42,530 bases of DNA from Limimonas halophila (GCF_900100655.1 NZ_FNCE01000014.1:1-42530), one strand, 5' to 3'; numbered from the stretch's first letter, positions 23,173-34,288 are shown. The notes: a model not told the origin generated them from the sequence alone. A program made the numbers and translations.

Positions 23173-25422
23173 ATGGGCGGAGCAGCCGCCAACCCGCCAG
23201 CCAGCGCCGACCTGCCCGGCTTCGAGGCGCAGCCGGGGCGCGTGCGCGTGCTGCTGCCCCTGCCGCTGGGGGAGGCGTACGACTACCTGCTGCCCCCGGA
23301 AACGGCCGTCGCGCCGGGCGCGATCGTGGAGGTGCCCCTGGGCAGCCGCCGCGTCGCCGGCGCGGTGTGGGAAACCGATCCCGACACGGCGAAGGTGCCC
23401 GCCCACAAGCTCAAGCGCATCCTCCGGGTGTGCGACGCGCCGCCCCTGCCGCTGCCGGTGCGCCAGTTCGTGGACTGGGTGGCGCGCTACTACCTGGCCG
23501 AGCCGGGCGCGGTGCTGAAGATGAGCCTGCCCGTGCCGGCCGCGCTGGAGCCGCCCGCCCCGCGCCTCGCCTACCGCCGGGCGATGGCCCCTGAGACCCT
23601 GCCGGTGCGCCTCACGGCGGCGCGCAGGCGCGTGCTGGACGTGCTGGCGGACGGCCTGGCGCGCCCGGCGGGCGAGCTGGCCAGCGAGGCGGCGGTGAGC
23701 AGCGCCGTGGTGCGCGGGCTGGCGGACGCGGGCGCGCTGGAGCAGGTGCCGGTCTATCCCCACGCCCCCGGCACGCTGCCCGAGGCGTTGCCCGAGGGCC
23801 CGCCGCTGTCCGACTCGCAGCGGCAGGCGGCGGATGCGCTCGTGGCGAAGGTCCAGGCCGATGCCTTCGCGGTGACGCTGCTGGACGGCGTCACCGGCTC
23901 CGGCAAGACGGAGGTGTACTTCCAGGCCGTGAAGGCGGCGCTGGCGCAGGGGCGGCAGGTGCTGGTGCTGCTGCCCGAGATCGCGCTCTCCGCCCAGTGG
24001 CTGGAGCGATTCGAGCGCCGATTCGGCGTCGAGCCGGCGCAGTGGCATTCCGACCTCACCCAGGCGCAGCGCCGCGACACCTGGCGCGCGGTGACGCGCG
24101 GCGAGGCACGGGTGGTCGTGGGCGCGCGCTCGGCGCTCTTCCTGCCCTATCCGGCGCTGGGCCTGATCGTCGTGGACGAGGAGCACGAACCCGCCTTCAA
24201 GCAGGAGGACGGCGTGCCCTACCACGCCCGCGACATGGCGGTGGTGCGCGCGCGCCTGGGCGGGATCGCGTGCGTGCTGACCTCGGCCACGCCCTCGCTG
24301 GAATCCATCGAGAACGTGCGCGCCGGGCGCTACGACAGCGTCCACCTGCCCGAGCGCCACGCGGGCGCGGCGCTGCCGGCGGTCGAGCCCATCGACATGC
24401 GCACGGACCGCCCGACGCCCATCGAAGGCCACGGCACCTCCTACATCGCGCCCGGCCTGCGCGACGCCCTGGCGGAAACCCTGGCGGCGGGCGAGCAGGC
24501 GATGCTGTTCCTGAACCGGCGGGGCTACGCGCCGCTGGTGCTGTGCCGGTCGTGCGGACACCGGCTGCAATGCCCCTACTGCACGGCGTGGCTGGTGGAG
24601 CACCGGCTGATCCACCGGCTGCAATGCCACCACTGCGGCTTCGCCATGAAGGCGCCCGACACCTGCCCCGAGTGCGAGGCGGCGGACAGCCTCGCCGCCT
24701 GCGGGCCCGGCGTGGAGCGGCTGACGGAGGAGGTGCGCGCGCTCTTCCCCGACGCGCGCACGGCGCTGATGGCGAGCGACACCGTCACCGGCCCCGATTC
24801 CGCCGCCCGCTTCGTGGAAAGCGTGCGCCGGGGCGAGGTGGACCTGCTGATCGGCACGCAGATCGTCGCCAAGGGCCACCACTTTCCGGGGCTGACGCTC
24901 GTGGGCGTGGTGGACGCCGACCTGGGGCTGGCGGGCGGCGACCTGCGCGCGGGCGAGCGCACCTATCAGCTGCTGCACCAAGTCGCCGGGCGCGCGGGCC
25001 GCGCCGAGAAGCCGGGGCGCGTGCTCTTGCAGACCTACGGGCCCGAGCACCCCGTGCTGGAAGCACTCGTGTCCGGCGACCGCGACGCCTTCCTCGCGGT
25101 GGAGGCGGAGAACCGCAAGCTGGCGGAGATGCCGCCCTTCACGCGGCTGGTGGCGCTGATCGTCTCCTCGCCGGAAGAGGATCAGGCCGATTCCCTGGCG
25201 CGCGCCCTCGCCCGCACGGCGCCCGTGCGCGAGGGCGTGGAGGTGCTCGGCCCCGCGCCCGCCCCGCTGGCGGTGCTGCGCGGCCGGCACCGGCGGCGCC
25301 TGCTGCTCAAGACGCGCCGCGACTTGGCGCCGCAGCCGCTCCTGCGCGCGTGGCTGGCCCAAATCGAGGTTCCCAACAAGGCGCGGCTGTACGTGGACGT
25401 GGACCCGTACGGGTTTCTGTAA
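23173..25422 (+). CDS. priA: Primosomal protein N' (replication restart helicase PriA)
   Basis: A 749-aa superfamily 2 helicase that reloads DnaB at stalled forks. After an N-terminal DNA 3'-end binding domain (VRVLLPLPLGEAYDYLLPPE) come a Walker A loop GVTGSGKTE near residue 240, the Walker B motif VVDEEHEPAFKQEDG near 332, TSATPS, and a zinc-binding insert with four CxxC pairs (CRSCG, CPYC, CHHC, CPEC) at about 457-500. The motif V/VI region (GTQIVAKGHHFPGLTLVGVV, then QVAGRAGRAEKPG) is intact. Length and order match full-length PriA. The ATG at 23173 follows soon after TCTAGAGC; the first 15 residues are not conserved. Confidence 0.97.
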   Translation: MGGAAANPPASADLPGFEAQPGRVRVLLPLPLGEAYDYLLPPETAVAPGAIVEVPLGSRRVAGAVWETDPDTAKVPAHKLKRILRVCDAPPLPLPVRQFVDWVARYYLAEPGAVLKMSLPVPAALEPPAPRLAYRRAMAPETLPVRLTAARRRVLDVLADGLARPAGELASEAAVSSAVVRGLADAGALEQVPVYPHAPGTLPEALPEGPPLSDSQRQAADALVAKVQADAFAVTLLDGVTGSGKTEVYFQAVKAALAQGRQVLVLLPEIALSAQWLERFERRFGVEPAQWHSDLTQAQRRDTWRAVTRGEARVVVGARSALFLPYPALGLIVVDEEHEPAFKQEDGVPYHARDMAVVRARLGGIACVLTSATPSLESIENVRAGRYDSVHLPERHAGAALPAVEPIDMRTDRPTPIEGHGTSYIAPGLRDALAETLAAGEQAMLFLNRRGYAPLVLCRSCGHRLQCPYCTAWLVEHRLIHRLQCHHCGFAMKAPDTCPECEAADSLAACGPGVERLTEEVRALFPDARTALMASDTVTGPDSAARFVESVRRGEVDLLIGTQIVAKGHHFPGLTLVGVVDADLGLAGGDLRAGERTYQLLHQVAGRAGRAEKPGRVLLQTYGPEHPVLEALVSGDRDAFLAVEAENRKLAEMPPFTRLVALIVSSPEEDQADSLARALARTAPVREGVEVLGPAPAPLAVLRGRHRRRLLLKTRRDLAPQPLLRAWLAQIEVPNKARLYVDVDPYGFL

Positions 25423-25431
25423 CACCTTGGG

Positions 25432-25451
25432 TCGGCTAACCGGTTTGCCGA
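25432..25451. promoter_or_regulatory. Palindrome upstream of the atp operon
   Basis: TCGGCTAACC with GGTTTGCCGA pair over 9 of 10 positions with no loop, 10 bases after the priA stop and 136 bases before atpH. It could be a regulator site or a weak end signal for priA. The 165-base gap to atpH should hold the atp promoter, but I see no strong -35/-10 pair. Confidence 0.35.
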
Positions 25452-25587
25452 CGGCGGCGTGTTGCACCGCCGATGGTGCTGTGGTACCCGGCGCATGCTC
25501 ACGGACGGGAGAGCCGTTCGTGCTCATCCCTGTGCGGTCTGGTACGCACCGGACATCTTCCGCAGGATACTTCGGGGGGCTGACGCG

Positions 25588-26142
25588 GTGGCATCGACCC
25601 TGATGAGCGGGCTGGCGGCGCGCTACGCGCAAGCGCTGCTGGAACTCGCGGACGAGAAGAAGAAGCTGGACGCGGTCGCCGAGGATCTGCGCGGGCTCCA
25701 GCAGCTCATCGCGGACAGCGACGACCTGCGCCGCTTCATCCGCAATCCCCTCTATGGCCGGCAGCGGCAGGTCGCGGCCATGAAGCGGGTCATGGACGAC
25801 GCCGGCGCCGATCCGGTCACGGTCAACTTCGTCCAGCTCGTGGCGCGCAACGGGCGGCTGTTCGCGCTGCCCGAGATGGCGCAGGCCTATCTGGACGAAC
25901 TCGCGCGCCGGCGCGGCGAGATCACCGCCCAGGTGACCGTCGCGCGCGAGCTGACGGACAAGCAAGCGCAGCAGCTGGAAGAAGCGCTGCGGCAGAGCGT
26001 GGGCGGGAAGGTCCATCTGGAGACCACGGTCGACCGCTCCCTCATCGGGGGCATGGTCGTGCGCGTGGGCTCGCGCATGGTGGACAACTCGCTGCGCAGC
26101 AAGCTCAATCGCCTTGAACACGCGCTGAAAGGGGCTGGGTGA
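25588..26142 (+). CDS. atpH: F1F0 ATP synthase subunit delta
   Basis: A 184-aa delta (OSCP) subunit that joins F1 to the peripheral stalk. It starts with GTG at 25588 after GGGGGG ([20 protein letters not shown]); the open frame upstream to 25459 is not conserved. The C-terminal region has the family signature [20 protein letters not shown], and the central region [15 protein letters not shown]. It is the first gene of atpHAGDC; atpA begins 2 bases after its stop. The F0 genes are not in this window, as is usual in alphaproteobacteria, where F0 lies elsewhere. Confidence 0.95.
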   Translation: MASTLMSGLAARYAQALLELADEKKKLDAVAEDLRGLQQLIADSDDLRRFIRNPLYGRQRQVAAMKRVMDDAGADPVTVNFVQLVARNGRLFALPEMAQAYLDELARRRGEITAQVTVARELTDKQAQQLEEALRQSVGGKVHLETTVDRSLIGGMVVRVGSRMVDNSLRSKLNRLEHALKGAG

Positions 26143-26144
26143 CG

Positions 26145-27674
26145 ATGGACATCCGCGCTTCGGAAATCTCCGCCATCCTCAAGGAGCAGATCGAGAGCTT
26201 CGGCGCCGAGGCGGATGTCGCCGAGGTCGGGCAGGTCCTGTCCGTGGGCGACGGCGTCGCGCGCGTCTACGGGCTGGACAACGTTCAGGCCGGCGAGCTC
26301 GTCGAGCTGCCGGGCGGCGTCATGGGCATGGCGCTGAACCTGGAAACCGACAACGTCGGCATCGTTCTCTTCGGTGAGGACCGCCACATCCGCGAGGGCG
26401 ACACGGTCAAGCGCACCGGCCGCATCGTCTCCGTGCCCGCGGGCAAGGAGCTGCTGGGCCGCGTCGTGGACGCCCTGGGCAACCCGATCGACGGCAAGGG
26501 CCCGATCAACGCCACCGAGCAGCGCCGCGCCGACGTCAAGGCGCCCGGCATCATGCCGCGCAAGTCGGTCGAGGAGCCCATGCAGACCGGGCTCAAGGCG
26601 ATCGACGCCATGGTCCCGATCGGGCGCGGTCAGCGCGAGCTCATCATCGGCGACCGCCAGACCGGCAAGTCGGCGATCGCGCTGGACACGATCCTGAACC
26701 AGAAGTCCGTCAACGACACGGACGACGAGTCCAAGAAGCTCTACTGCATCTACGTCGCGATCGGGCAGAAGCGCTCCACCGTCGCCCAGCTCGTCAAGAC
26801 GCTGGAAGACCAGGGCGCGCTGGACTACTCGATCATCGTCGCGGCCACGGCCTCCGAGCCCGCGCCGATGCAGTTCCTGGCGCCGTATGCGGCGTGCGCC
26901 ATGGGTGAGTACTTCCGTGACAACGGCATGCACGCGATGCTCACCTACGACGACCTGTCGAAGCACGCCACTGCGTACCGCCAGATGTCGCTGCTGCTGC
27001 GCCGGCCGCCGGGCCGCGAGGCCTTCCCGGGCGACGTCTTCTACCTGCACTCCCGCCTGCTGGAGCGCGCGGCGAAGCTCAACGAGGATCACGGCGCGGG
27101 CTCGCTGACGGCGCTGCCGATCATCGAGACGCAGGCCGGCGACGTCGCCGCCTACATCCCGACGAACGTGATTTCCATCACGGACGGCCAGATCTTCCTG
27201 GAGACGGAGCTCTTCAACAAGGGCGTGCGCCCGGCGATCAACGTGGGCATCTCCGTCTCGCGCGTTGGCTCCTCCGCCCAGACGAAGGCGATGAAGCAGG
27301 TCGCCGGCCGCATCAAGCTGGACCTGGCGCAGTACCGCGAGATGGAGGCCTTCGCCCAGTTCGCCTCCGACCTCGACGCCTCGACGCAGCGCCTGCTGCA
27401 GCGCGGCGCGCGGCTGGTCGAGCTGCTCAAGCAGGACCAGTACTCGCCGCTCAAGGTCGAGGAGCAGGTCGTGGCGATCTTCGCCGGCGTGCGCGGCTTC
27501 CTGGACCACCTGCAGACCTCGGACGTGCAGCGCTTCGAGAAGCAGCTGCTCGACGAGTTCCGCGCCAACGGGCAGGAGCTGCTCAAGGCCATCCGCGAGG
27601 AAGGCAAGATCTCCGACAACCTCGAGGAGCGCCTTCAGAGCTTCATCAAGGACTTCTCGAAGAAGTTCGCCTAA
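26145..27674 (+). CDS. atpA: F1F0 ATP synthase subunit alpha
   Basis: A 509-aa alpha subunit, non-catalytic nucleotide-binding partner of beta. The start [13 protein letters not shown] is typical; a GTG two codons earlier (26139) overlaps the atpH stop but is less likely. The P-loop GDRQTGKSA is near residue 170, and the family signature region [17 protein letters not shown] follows near 365. The C-terminus ([11 protein letters not shown]) is complete. The gene is the second of the atp operon; atpG follows after 36 bases. Confidence 0.97.
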   Translation: MDIRASEISAILKEQIESFGAEADVAEVGQVLSVGDGVARVYGLDNVQAGELVELPGGVMGMALNLETDNVGIVLFGEDRHIREGDTVKRTGRIVSVPAGKELLGRVVDALGNPIDGKGPINATEQRRADVKAPGIMPRKSVEEPMQTGLKAIDAMVPIGRGQRELIIGDRQTGKSAIALDTILNQKSVNDTDDESKKLYCIYVAIGQKRSTVAQLVKTLEDQGALDYSIIVAATASEPAPMQFLAPYAACAMGEYFRDNGMHAMLTYDDLSKHATAYRQMSLLLRRPPGREAFPGDVFYLHSRLLERAAKLNEDHGAGSLTALPIIETQAGDVAAYIPTNVISITDGQIFLETELFNKGVRPAINVGISVSRVGSSAQTKAMKQVAGRIKLDLAQYREMEAFAQFASDLDASTQRLLQRGARLVELLKQDQYSPLKVEEQVVAIFAGVRGFLDHLQTSDVQRFEKQLLDEFRANGQELLKAIREEGKISDNLEERLQSFIKDFSKKFA

Positions 27675-27710
27675 CCCTGCTCGGGTGAAACGGTCGGGAG
27701 GCGACACGCC

Positions 27711-30120
<2,410 letters not shown>

Positions 30121-30134
30121 CCGGGAGGACGCCG

Positions 30135-30548
30135 ATGGCCGCGAACGACGCCATTTCCTTCGAACTGGTCTCGCCCGAGCGGCTGGAGATCTCGGAGGAT
30201 GTCGAGATGGTCACCGTGCCGGGCGCCGAAGGCCAATTCGGCGTCCTGGCCCGGCATGCACCGCTCATCTCCTCCCTCCGCCCGGGCGTGATCGGGATCT
30301 GCCGGTCCGGACGCGAGCCGGACGAGCGCTACTTCGTGGCCAGCGGCTTTGCCGAGGTCACCGGCGAGCGGTGCACCGTCCTGGCCGAGCACCCGGAAAA
30401 GGTCGACGAGCTCGACCGGGCGGCGGTCGAAAAAGCGCTCGAAAACGCCCGCGTCGACTACAACGACGCCAAGGACGAGAAGGAGCGCGACGCTGCGGCG
30501 TGGCGCGTCCAGGTCAACGACGCCCGGCTGCGGGCCATCACCGGCTGA
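30135..30548 (+). CDS. atpC: F1F0 ATP synthase subunit epsilon
   Basis: A 137-aa epsilon subunit. The N-terminal beta-sandwich has FELVSPERLEISEDVEMVTV and VPGAEGQFGVLARHAPLIS, and residues from about 85 on form the C-terminal helical part that can brake rotation. GGGAGG lies before the ATG. It is the last gene of the operon, and an intrinsic terminator follows 30 bases after its stop. Confidence 0.95.
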   Translation: MAANDAISFELVSPERLEISEDVEMVTVPGAEGQFGVLARHAPLISSLRPGVIGICRSGREPDERYFVASGFAEVTGERCTVLAEHPEKVDELDRAAVEKALENARVDYNDAKDEKERDAAAWRVQVNDARLRAITG

Positions 30549-30577
30549 CCCGGCCCGGCCAACCGACGTTGCGAGGG

Positions 30578-30600
30578 ACCCCGCCTTTGGCGGGGTTCTT
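30578..30600 (+). terminator. Intrinsic terminator of the atp operon
   Basis: ACCCCGCC (30578-30585), loop TTT, GGCGGGGT (30589-30596), then TTCTT: an 8-base perfect stem with a short U-run, 30 bases after the atpC stop. It is the clearest Rho-independent terminator in the window. Confidence 0.85.
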
Positions 30601-30687
30601 CATGTTGGGCCTTGAAATCCCCGTGGTGGGAAACCCATCGTACAGCACGCGGTGATCCCAACGCGCCGAAATCGTGAGGCGGACGAC

Positions 30688-31641
30688 ATGGCCGACAGTC
30701 AGGTTTCCACGGACGACGCCGTTCAGGCCCAGGCCCAGCCGCAGGACATGCCCCGCGGCAACAAGGACGGGCGCCCCACCGGCAAGTATGATCAGCGCCA
30801 GACCTCCCTGGTGTCGATCGAACGCCACTGGGACATGGAGACGGACATTCCGTGGAGCCAGTTCGACCCGTCCCAGGTCGATCCGGAAATCCTCAAGATC
30901 GCCAAGGCCGCCAGCCTCGTCGAATACAACGCGCGCGACTACGCCACCTACCTCTGCAACGTCTTCCACGACGATCCCGACTTCCAGGAGGACGCCAAGG
31001 CCTGGGCGTACGAAGAAGTCCAGCACGGGGAATCGCTGGGTCGCTGGTGCGAGTACGCCGACCCCAACTGGGACCACAACGAGCACTTCTATCGCTTCGT
31101 CGAGGGCTTCCGCCCCGACATTACCGCCACGGAATCCATCCGCGGCAGCCGCTCCGGCGAGATGGTCGCCCGCTGCATGGTGGAGATCGGCACGTCCTCC
31201 TACTACGGCTCGCTGGGCACCGCCACCGACGAGCCCGTGCTCAAGGAAATCTGCAAGCGCATCTGTGCCGACGAGCTGCGGCACTACAAGATGTTCTACT
31301 CCCACATGAAGCGCTATCTGGAAAGCGAGCACCCCTCCAAGTGGTCGCGCTTCCGCATCGCGCTCGGCCGCGCCGTCGAAACCGAGGACGACGAGTTGTC
31401 CTACGCCTACTACGCGGCGAACGCCCCCTACGACGCCGAATACAGCCGCACCACCTACAACCAGGCCTACATGCGCCGGGCGTTCACCTACTATCAGCCC
31501 AAGCAGATCGAACGCGCCGTCTCCATGACCTGGAAGGCCAGCGGCTTCAACCCGCAGTCCAAGATCTCCGACGCCGCCGCCTGGCTCGCCTGGCAGTTCG
31601 TCTGCCACCGCGCCCGCAGCCTCGCCCGCAAAGGCGCCTGA
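30688..31641 (+). CDS. Ferritin-like diiron protein, acyl-ACP-desaturase-like
   Basis: A 317-aa four-helix diiron protein. The ligand pattern is E79 (SLVEYNARDY), EExxH at 109-113 (YEEVQHGE), E166 (MVEIGTSSYY) and DExxH at 195-199 (ADELRHYKMF), the two-repeat arrangement of ferritin-like and acyl-ACP desaturase proteins. It may desaturate or oxygenate an acyl carrier substrate, or be a peroxide/iron protein; I cannot choose between them from sequence. The first 30 residues are Gln- and Asp-rich. The start at 30688 is preceded by GTGAGGCGG; an ATG at 30652 is in frame but less likely. Its stop TGA is inside the first palindrome of R2 copy B. Confidence 0.83.
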   Translation: MADSQVSTDDAVQAQAQPQDMPRGNKDGRPTGKYDQRQTSLVSIERHWDMETDIPWSQFDPSQVDPEILKIAKAASLVEYNARDYATYLCNVFHDDPDFQEDAKAWAYEEVQHGESLGRWCEYADPNWDHNEHFYRFVEGFRPDITATESIRGSRSGEMVARCMVEIGTSSYYGSLGTATDEPVLKEICKRICADELRHYKMFYSHMKRYLESEHPSKWSRFRIALGRAVETEDDELSYAYYAANAPYDAEYSRTTYNQAYMRRAFTYYQPKQIERAVSMTWKASGFNPQSKISDAAAWLAWQFVCHRARSLARKGA

Positions 31642-31724
31642 AACACGCGCGTGTTTCATCGCATCTGTCAGTCAGACGGACGCCTTCCAAGCGAGATTAT
31701 CGGGGCTGTCTTGGGAAAAGTGCC
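31639..31724 (+). repeat. Stop-codon-anchored element R2, copy B
   Basis: This 86-base copy begins with the TGA stop of the ferritin-like gene. Its first 20 bases (31639-31658) are a perfect palindrome, TGAAACACGC/GCGTGTTTCA. The rest reads TGTCAG, ACGGACGCCTTCCAAGCG, GGGGCTGTCTTGGG and ends GTGCC, in the same order as copies A and C. TTCCAAG and CTTGGGAA near its end can pair. A gene-free 410-base stretch (31642-32051) holds this copy, R1 copy 2 and R2 copy C, plus a partial sequence resembling the R2 beginning at 31875-31900. Confidence 0.78.
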
Positions 31725-31733
31725 GGTAAACAT

Positions 31734-31872
31734 TAGAGCAGATCGCCGTAAAGCAGAATCACCTGCGTGATTCTGCTTGCTCGTGCGTGAATCTGCTCGC
31801 ACAGGAAAGACGGGGACCTATCGTGAGGTTTCCGGCTTTATCGGCAAACGCGATTTCACGCACGATGCTCTA
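31734..31872. repeat. Dispersed palindromic element R1, copy 2 (shortest)
   Basis: A 139-base copy with both ends intact (TAGAGCAGATCG at left, CGATGCTCTA at right). The main stem AAGCAGAATCAC (31751-31762) pairs with GTGATTCTGCTT (31767-31778) over 12 bases with a 4-base loop CTGC, so the inner hairpin of copies 1 and 3 is absent. Just outside, TAAACAT (left) and ATGTTTA (right) extend the symmetry. It sits between R2 copies B and C, which face each other. Confidence 0.85.
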
Positions 31873-31969
31873 GGATGTTTAATCCCATCTGTCATTCGAC
31901 ACCGGCGTCGCGCGGCCACTGAATGGGTCTCTCACGACCAATCGTGCGAACTCATTTTGTGTTGAGACT

Positions 31970-32054
31970 GGCACATTCCCCAAGATTTCCGCGACCTCTC
32001 GCTTGGAAGGCGTCCGTTGGACTGACAGTCGTTTCCAAAGATCATTTTTGGTTA
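31970..32054 (-). repeat. Stop-codon-anchored element R2, copy C
   Basis: Read on the minus strand this 85-base copy begins with the TAA stop of the MFS gene (32054-32052). Here the initial hairpin is CCAAA/TTTGG instead of the AAACAC/GTGTTT type, but the core (TGTCAGTCCAACGGACGCC, TTCCAAGCGAGA, ATCTTGGGGAA) and the GTGCC end are shared with copies A and B. The conserved core combined with a changed first hairpin suggests the core is the element and the hairpin can be exchanged. Confidence 0.72.
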
Positions 32055-33401
32055 AACATCCTCATGTTTGTTGAGGGCGTCGCGGATGCGGTTTTGTTCG
32101 GCGGCATCGATGGGGTAGCCGCGGACGATGGCGATGGCGGCCAGCTTGATGAAGACGGGAAACAGCGCGTAGAGGCCGGCGAGGGTCCACAGCGCGGGCT
32201 CGGTTTGCGCGGCGGCTTCGCGCTGGAAGCCGACGAGGTCGAGCGCGGGAAAGGCGATGCCGACCGCGAGCGCCAGCGGCACCTTGGTCGCCACGCCCCA
32301 GGCGGCGAAGAAGAGGCCCGCGCGCCGGCGACCGGAGCGCAGGGTGTCGTAGTCCACCACGTCCGCCTGCATCGACGGCGGCAGGGCCAGTTCCCCGCCC
32401 AGCGGCACGCCGGTCAGCACGCAAACGAGGACGAACCAGCCGACCTGCCCGGCGTCCAACAGCGCCGCGGGCCAGAAGCCGGCCGCCGCCATCGCCATGG
32501 CGGCCATCCAGGCGCGGTGCTTGCCGATGCGCCGGCTGAGCCACAGCCATCCCGGCACGGCCGCCACGGCGCAGGCGAAGTAGAGCCCCAGCAGCGGCCA
32601 CGCCCACGCCTGCGCGCGCAGCACGTGCTCCACGTAGAGCAGGAAGAGCGTCGCGGGCAGGCCGTAGGCGACGCCGTTGATGAAGTAGGCGCCGATCAGC
32701 TGGCGGAAGGGGCCGTTCGTCCACACCAGCTTGAGCGCGCGCCCCGGCGCGACCGCATGGCTCGCCGCCGGCCCGATGGGCCGGTCGGGCAGGCCCCACA
32801 CCGCCAGCCCCACGGCCAGCGGCAGCAGCACCGTCAGCCCCAGGGCCGTGCCGGTCATCACGTCGGGCCGGGCCAGGCCGAGCAGCGCCGGAATCCCCAG
32901 CGCCAGCAGCGTGCCCACGAGTTGCGACACCTCCCGAACGGCGGCGATCCGCGAGCGCTCGTGGTGGTGGGGGGACAGCTCGGCGGCCCAGGCCGTGTAG
33001 GGGACCATGATCATCGTGCCGCCAAGGTAGAGCAGGACCGTCCAGATCAGCAGGTGCGGCCAGCCCACCCCGGCCGCCGGCGCGAACAGCTGCCACGCCG
33101 CGAGCACCAGGATGGGAACACCCGCCACCATCCACGGCCGCCGGCGGCCGAAGGCGTTCGGCGAGCGGTCGGAGAGAACGCCGATCAGAGGGTCGCTCGC
33201 CACGTCCCACAGGCGCACGAGGAAGAGAACCGTGCCCACGGCGGCGAAGCCCACGCCCAGGTCGTCTGCATAGTAGGTGGGCAGCGTGACGTAGAGCGGC
33301 AGCAGCAGCACCGCCAGCGGAATGCCCGGCCCGGCGTAGGCGAGCAGCTGCCACGGCCGGAGCAGCCGCCGCGTTTCGTCCATCGCGGCAGGTCCGGTCA
33401 C
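32052..33401 (-). CDS. MFS transporter, GPH (glycoside-pentoside-hexuronide) type
   Basis: A 449-aa inner-membrane carrier with about 12 hydrophobic segments. The loop between helices 2 and 3 carries DPLIGVLSDRSPNAFGRRRP, the GPH-type DxxxGxxxDRxxxxxGRRRP signature, and LPTYYADDLG and VPYTAWAAEL are also characteristic. Family members import sugars or related organic solutes with H+ or Na+. It starts with GTG at 33401 overlapping the DUF6134 stop (GTGA), so translation is coupled; an ATG at 33383 is an alternative. Its stop begins R2 copy C. Confidence 0.9.
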   Translation of the reverse strand: MTGPAAMDETRRLLRPWQLLAYAGPGIPLAVLLLPLYVTLPTYYADDLGVGFAAVGTVLFLVRLWDVASDPLIGVLSDRSPNAFGRRRPWMVAGVPILVLAAWQLFAPAAGVGWPHLLIWTVLLYLGGTMIMVPYTAWAAELSPHHHERSRIAAVREVSQLVGTLLALGIPALLGLARPDVMTGTALGLTVLLPLAVGLAVWGLPDRPIGPAASHAVAPGRALKLVWTNGPFRQLIGAYFINGVAYGLPATLFLLYVEHVLRAQAWAWPLLGLYFACAVAAVPGWLWLSRRIGKHRAWMAAMAMAAAGFWPAALLDAGQVGWFVLVCVLTGVPLGGELALPPSMQADVVDYDTLRSGRRRAGLFFAAWGVATKVPLALAVGIAFPALDLVGFQREAAAQTEPALWTLAGLYALFPVFIKLAAIAIVRGYPIDAAEQNRIRDALNKHEDV

Positions 33402-34102
33402 GATTTGGAGTCGAGCTTCGGCGAGGTGGGCACGAAACCGCTGCGCTCGATCAGTTCGTAGCGCACCGTGCTGCCGCGCGCCTGAAAGGTCAGCTTCACC
33501 CAGCGCCCCTGCTCGTCGTACCAGGCCTTGGCGTCCAACCCGCCGGACATCGTGTAGCCCTGCGCCGGCACGCGGCCCTCCGGCGTCGGGACCAAGTCCG
33601 TCTTGGGGTGCTGCGCCACGGTGATCTCGGCCAGATTGCCCTTCTGGGTGTTGAGGAGCTGCGCGCGCTCGACCGTCGCCGTCATCCAGTAGGTCGACGG
33701 CAGGGTGTCGCCCGGCATCGTGCGCGTTGTGCCGTTCTCGTCCGTGACGCGGAGCTGCCCCTCGTCCGTGCGCTCAGCCTGGACGCGGTGCTTGGTGCCA
33801 TCGTCGTTCGTCCGCGCGCTCATGCGCACGAGCTCGCCCTGTTCCCACTGCGTCTCGTTGCGGTGGGTGTAGCGGAACAAGGTGACGAAGGCGAAGCCGA
33901 CCTTGAGGTCGATGGCGATCTCGACGCGCAGGCTGTCCGGCCCCAGCCGCGTGAACCGCAGCTCGTGCATGCCGATGCGGTCCCCGTCGTAGTGGACGGC
34001 GAAGCGCATGCGCCCTTCCTCGGTCGCGGCGCCCGCCTCCGCCGCGGGGGCGAGAGCCGCCATCCCGAATGCCGCCGCCGCAAGCCATCCGCCTCGCGCC
34101 AT
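33398..34102 (-). CDS. DUF6134 family exported protein
   Basis: A 234-aa secreted or periplasmic protein. A signal peptide with a hydrophobic core (WLAAAAFGMAALAPA) ends near residue 22 (AAEAGA). The mature part starts MRFAVHYDGDRIGMHELRF, the DUF6134 beta-strand pattern (a y-x-V-x-x-D-G-x-x-I-G-x-H motif), and contains TYWMTATVERAQLLNTQKG. The function is unknown. GGGGGAG precedes the ATG at 34102. It is the first gene of a two-gene unit with the MFS transporter, so a role in uptake or sensing of the same compound is possible but not shown. Confidence 0.82.
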   Translation of the reverse strand: MARGGWLAAAAFGMAALAPAAEAGAATEEGRMRFAVHYDGDRIGMHELRFTRLGPDSLRVEIAIDLKVGFAFVTLFRYTHRNETQWEQGELVRMSARTNDDGTKHRVQAERTDEGQLRVTDENGTTRTMPGDTLPSTYWMTATVERAQLLNTQKGNLAEITVAQHPKTDLVPTPEGRVPAQGYTMSGGLDAKAWYDEQGRWVKLTFQARGSTVRYELIERSGFVPTSPKLDSKS

Positions 34103-34116
34103 CGCGCACGCTCCCC

Positions 34117-34288
34117 CAGAGCAGATCGCCGTAAAACGGAACCAGCTTTTTCCGCTCGCCCACGCCGCCGTGGCCATCCCGGCGTGGTTCCGTTTGCTCG
34201 TGCGCAAATCTGCTCGCACGGAAAAAGCAGGACCTTATCCCGAAGCTTTCCGTTCGATCGTCGAACATGATCTCACGCACGATGCTCG
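34117..34288. repeat. Dispersed palindromic element R1, copy 3
   Basis: This copy of about 172 bases has AAACGGAACCA (34134-34144) paired with TGGTTCCGTTT (34185-34195). Compared with copies 1 and 2 the arms differ at three positions and all three pairs are kept (G-C to A-T, A-T to G-C, T-A to C-G). The CACGCCG/CGGCGTG inner hairpin of copy 1 is present with identical sequence. The right end is slightly eroded (GATGCTCGA). It occupies most of the 318-base divergent gap 34103-34420; its left end touches the ribosome site of the DUF6134 gene. I see no gene in the rest of this gap (34289-34420). Confidence 0.82.

Noticed and set aside
21676-26121. A 1481-codon minus-strand frame spanning several genes
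   Set aside because: Only its last 252 codons (DUF484) make sense; the rest lies antisense to priA and atpH or in another frame of the aldolase gene.
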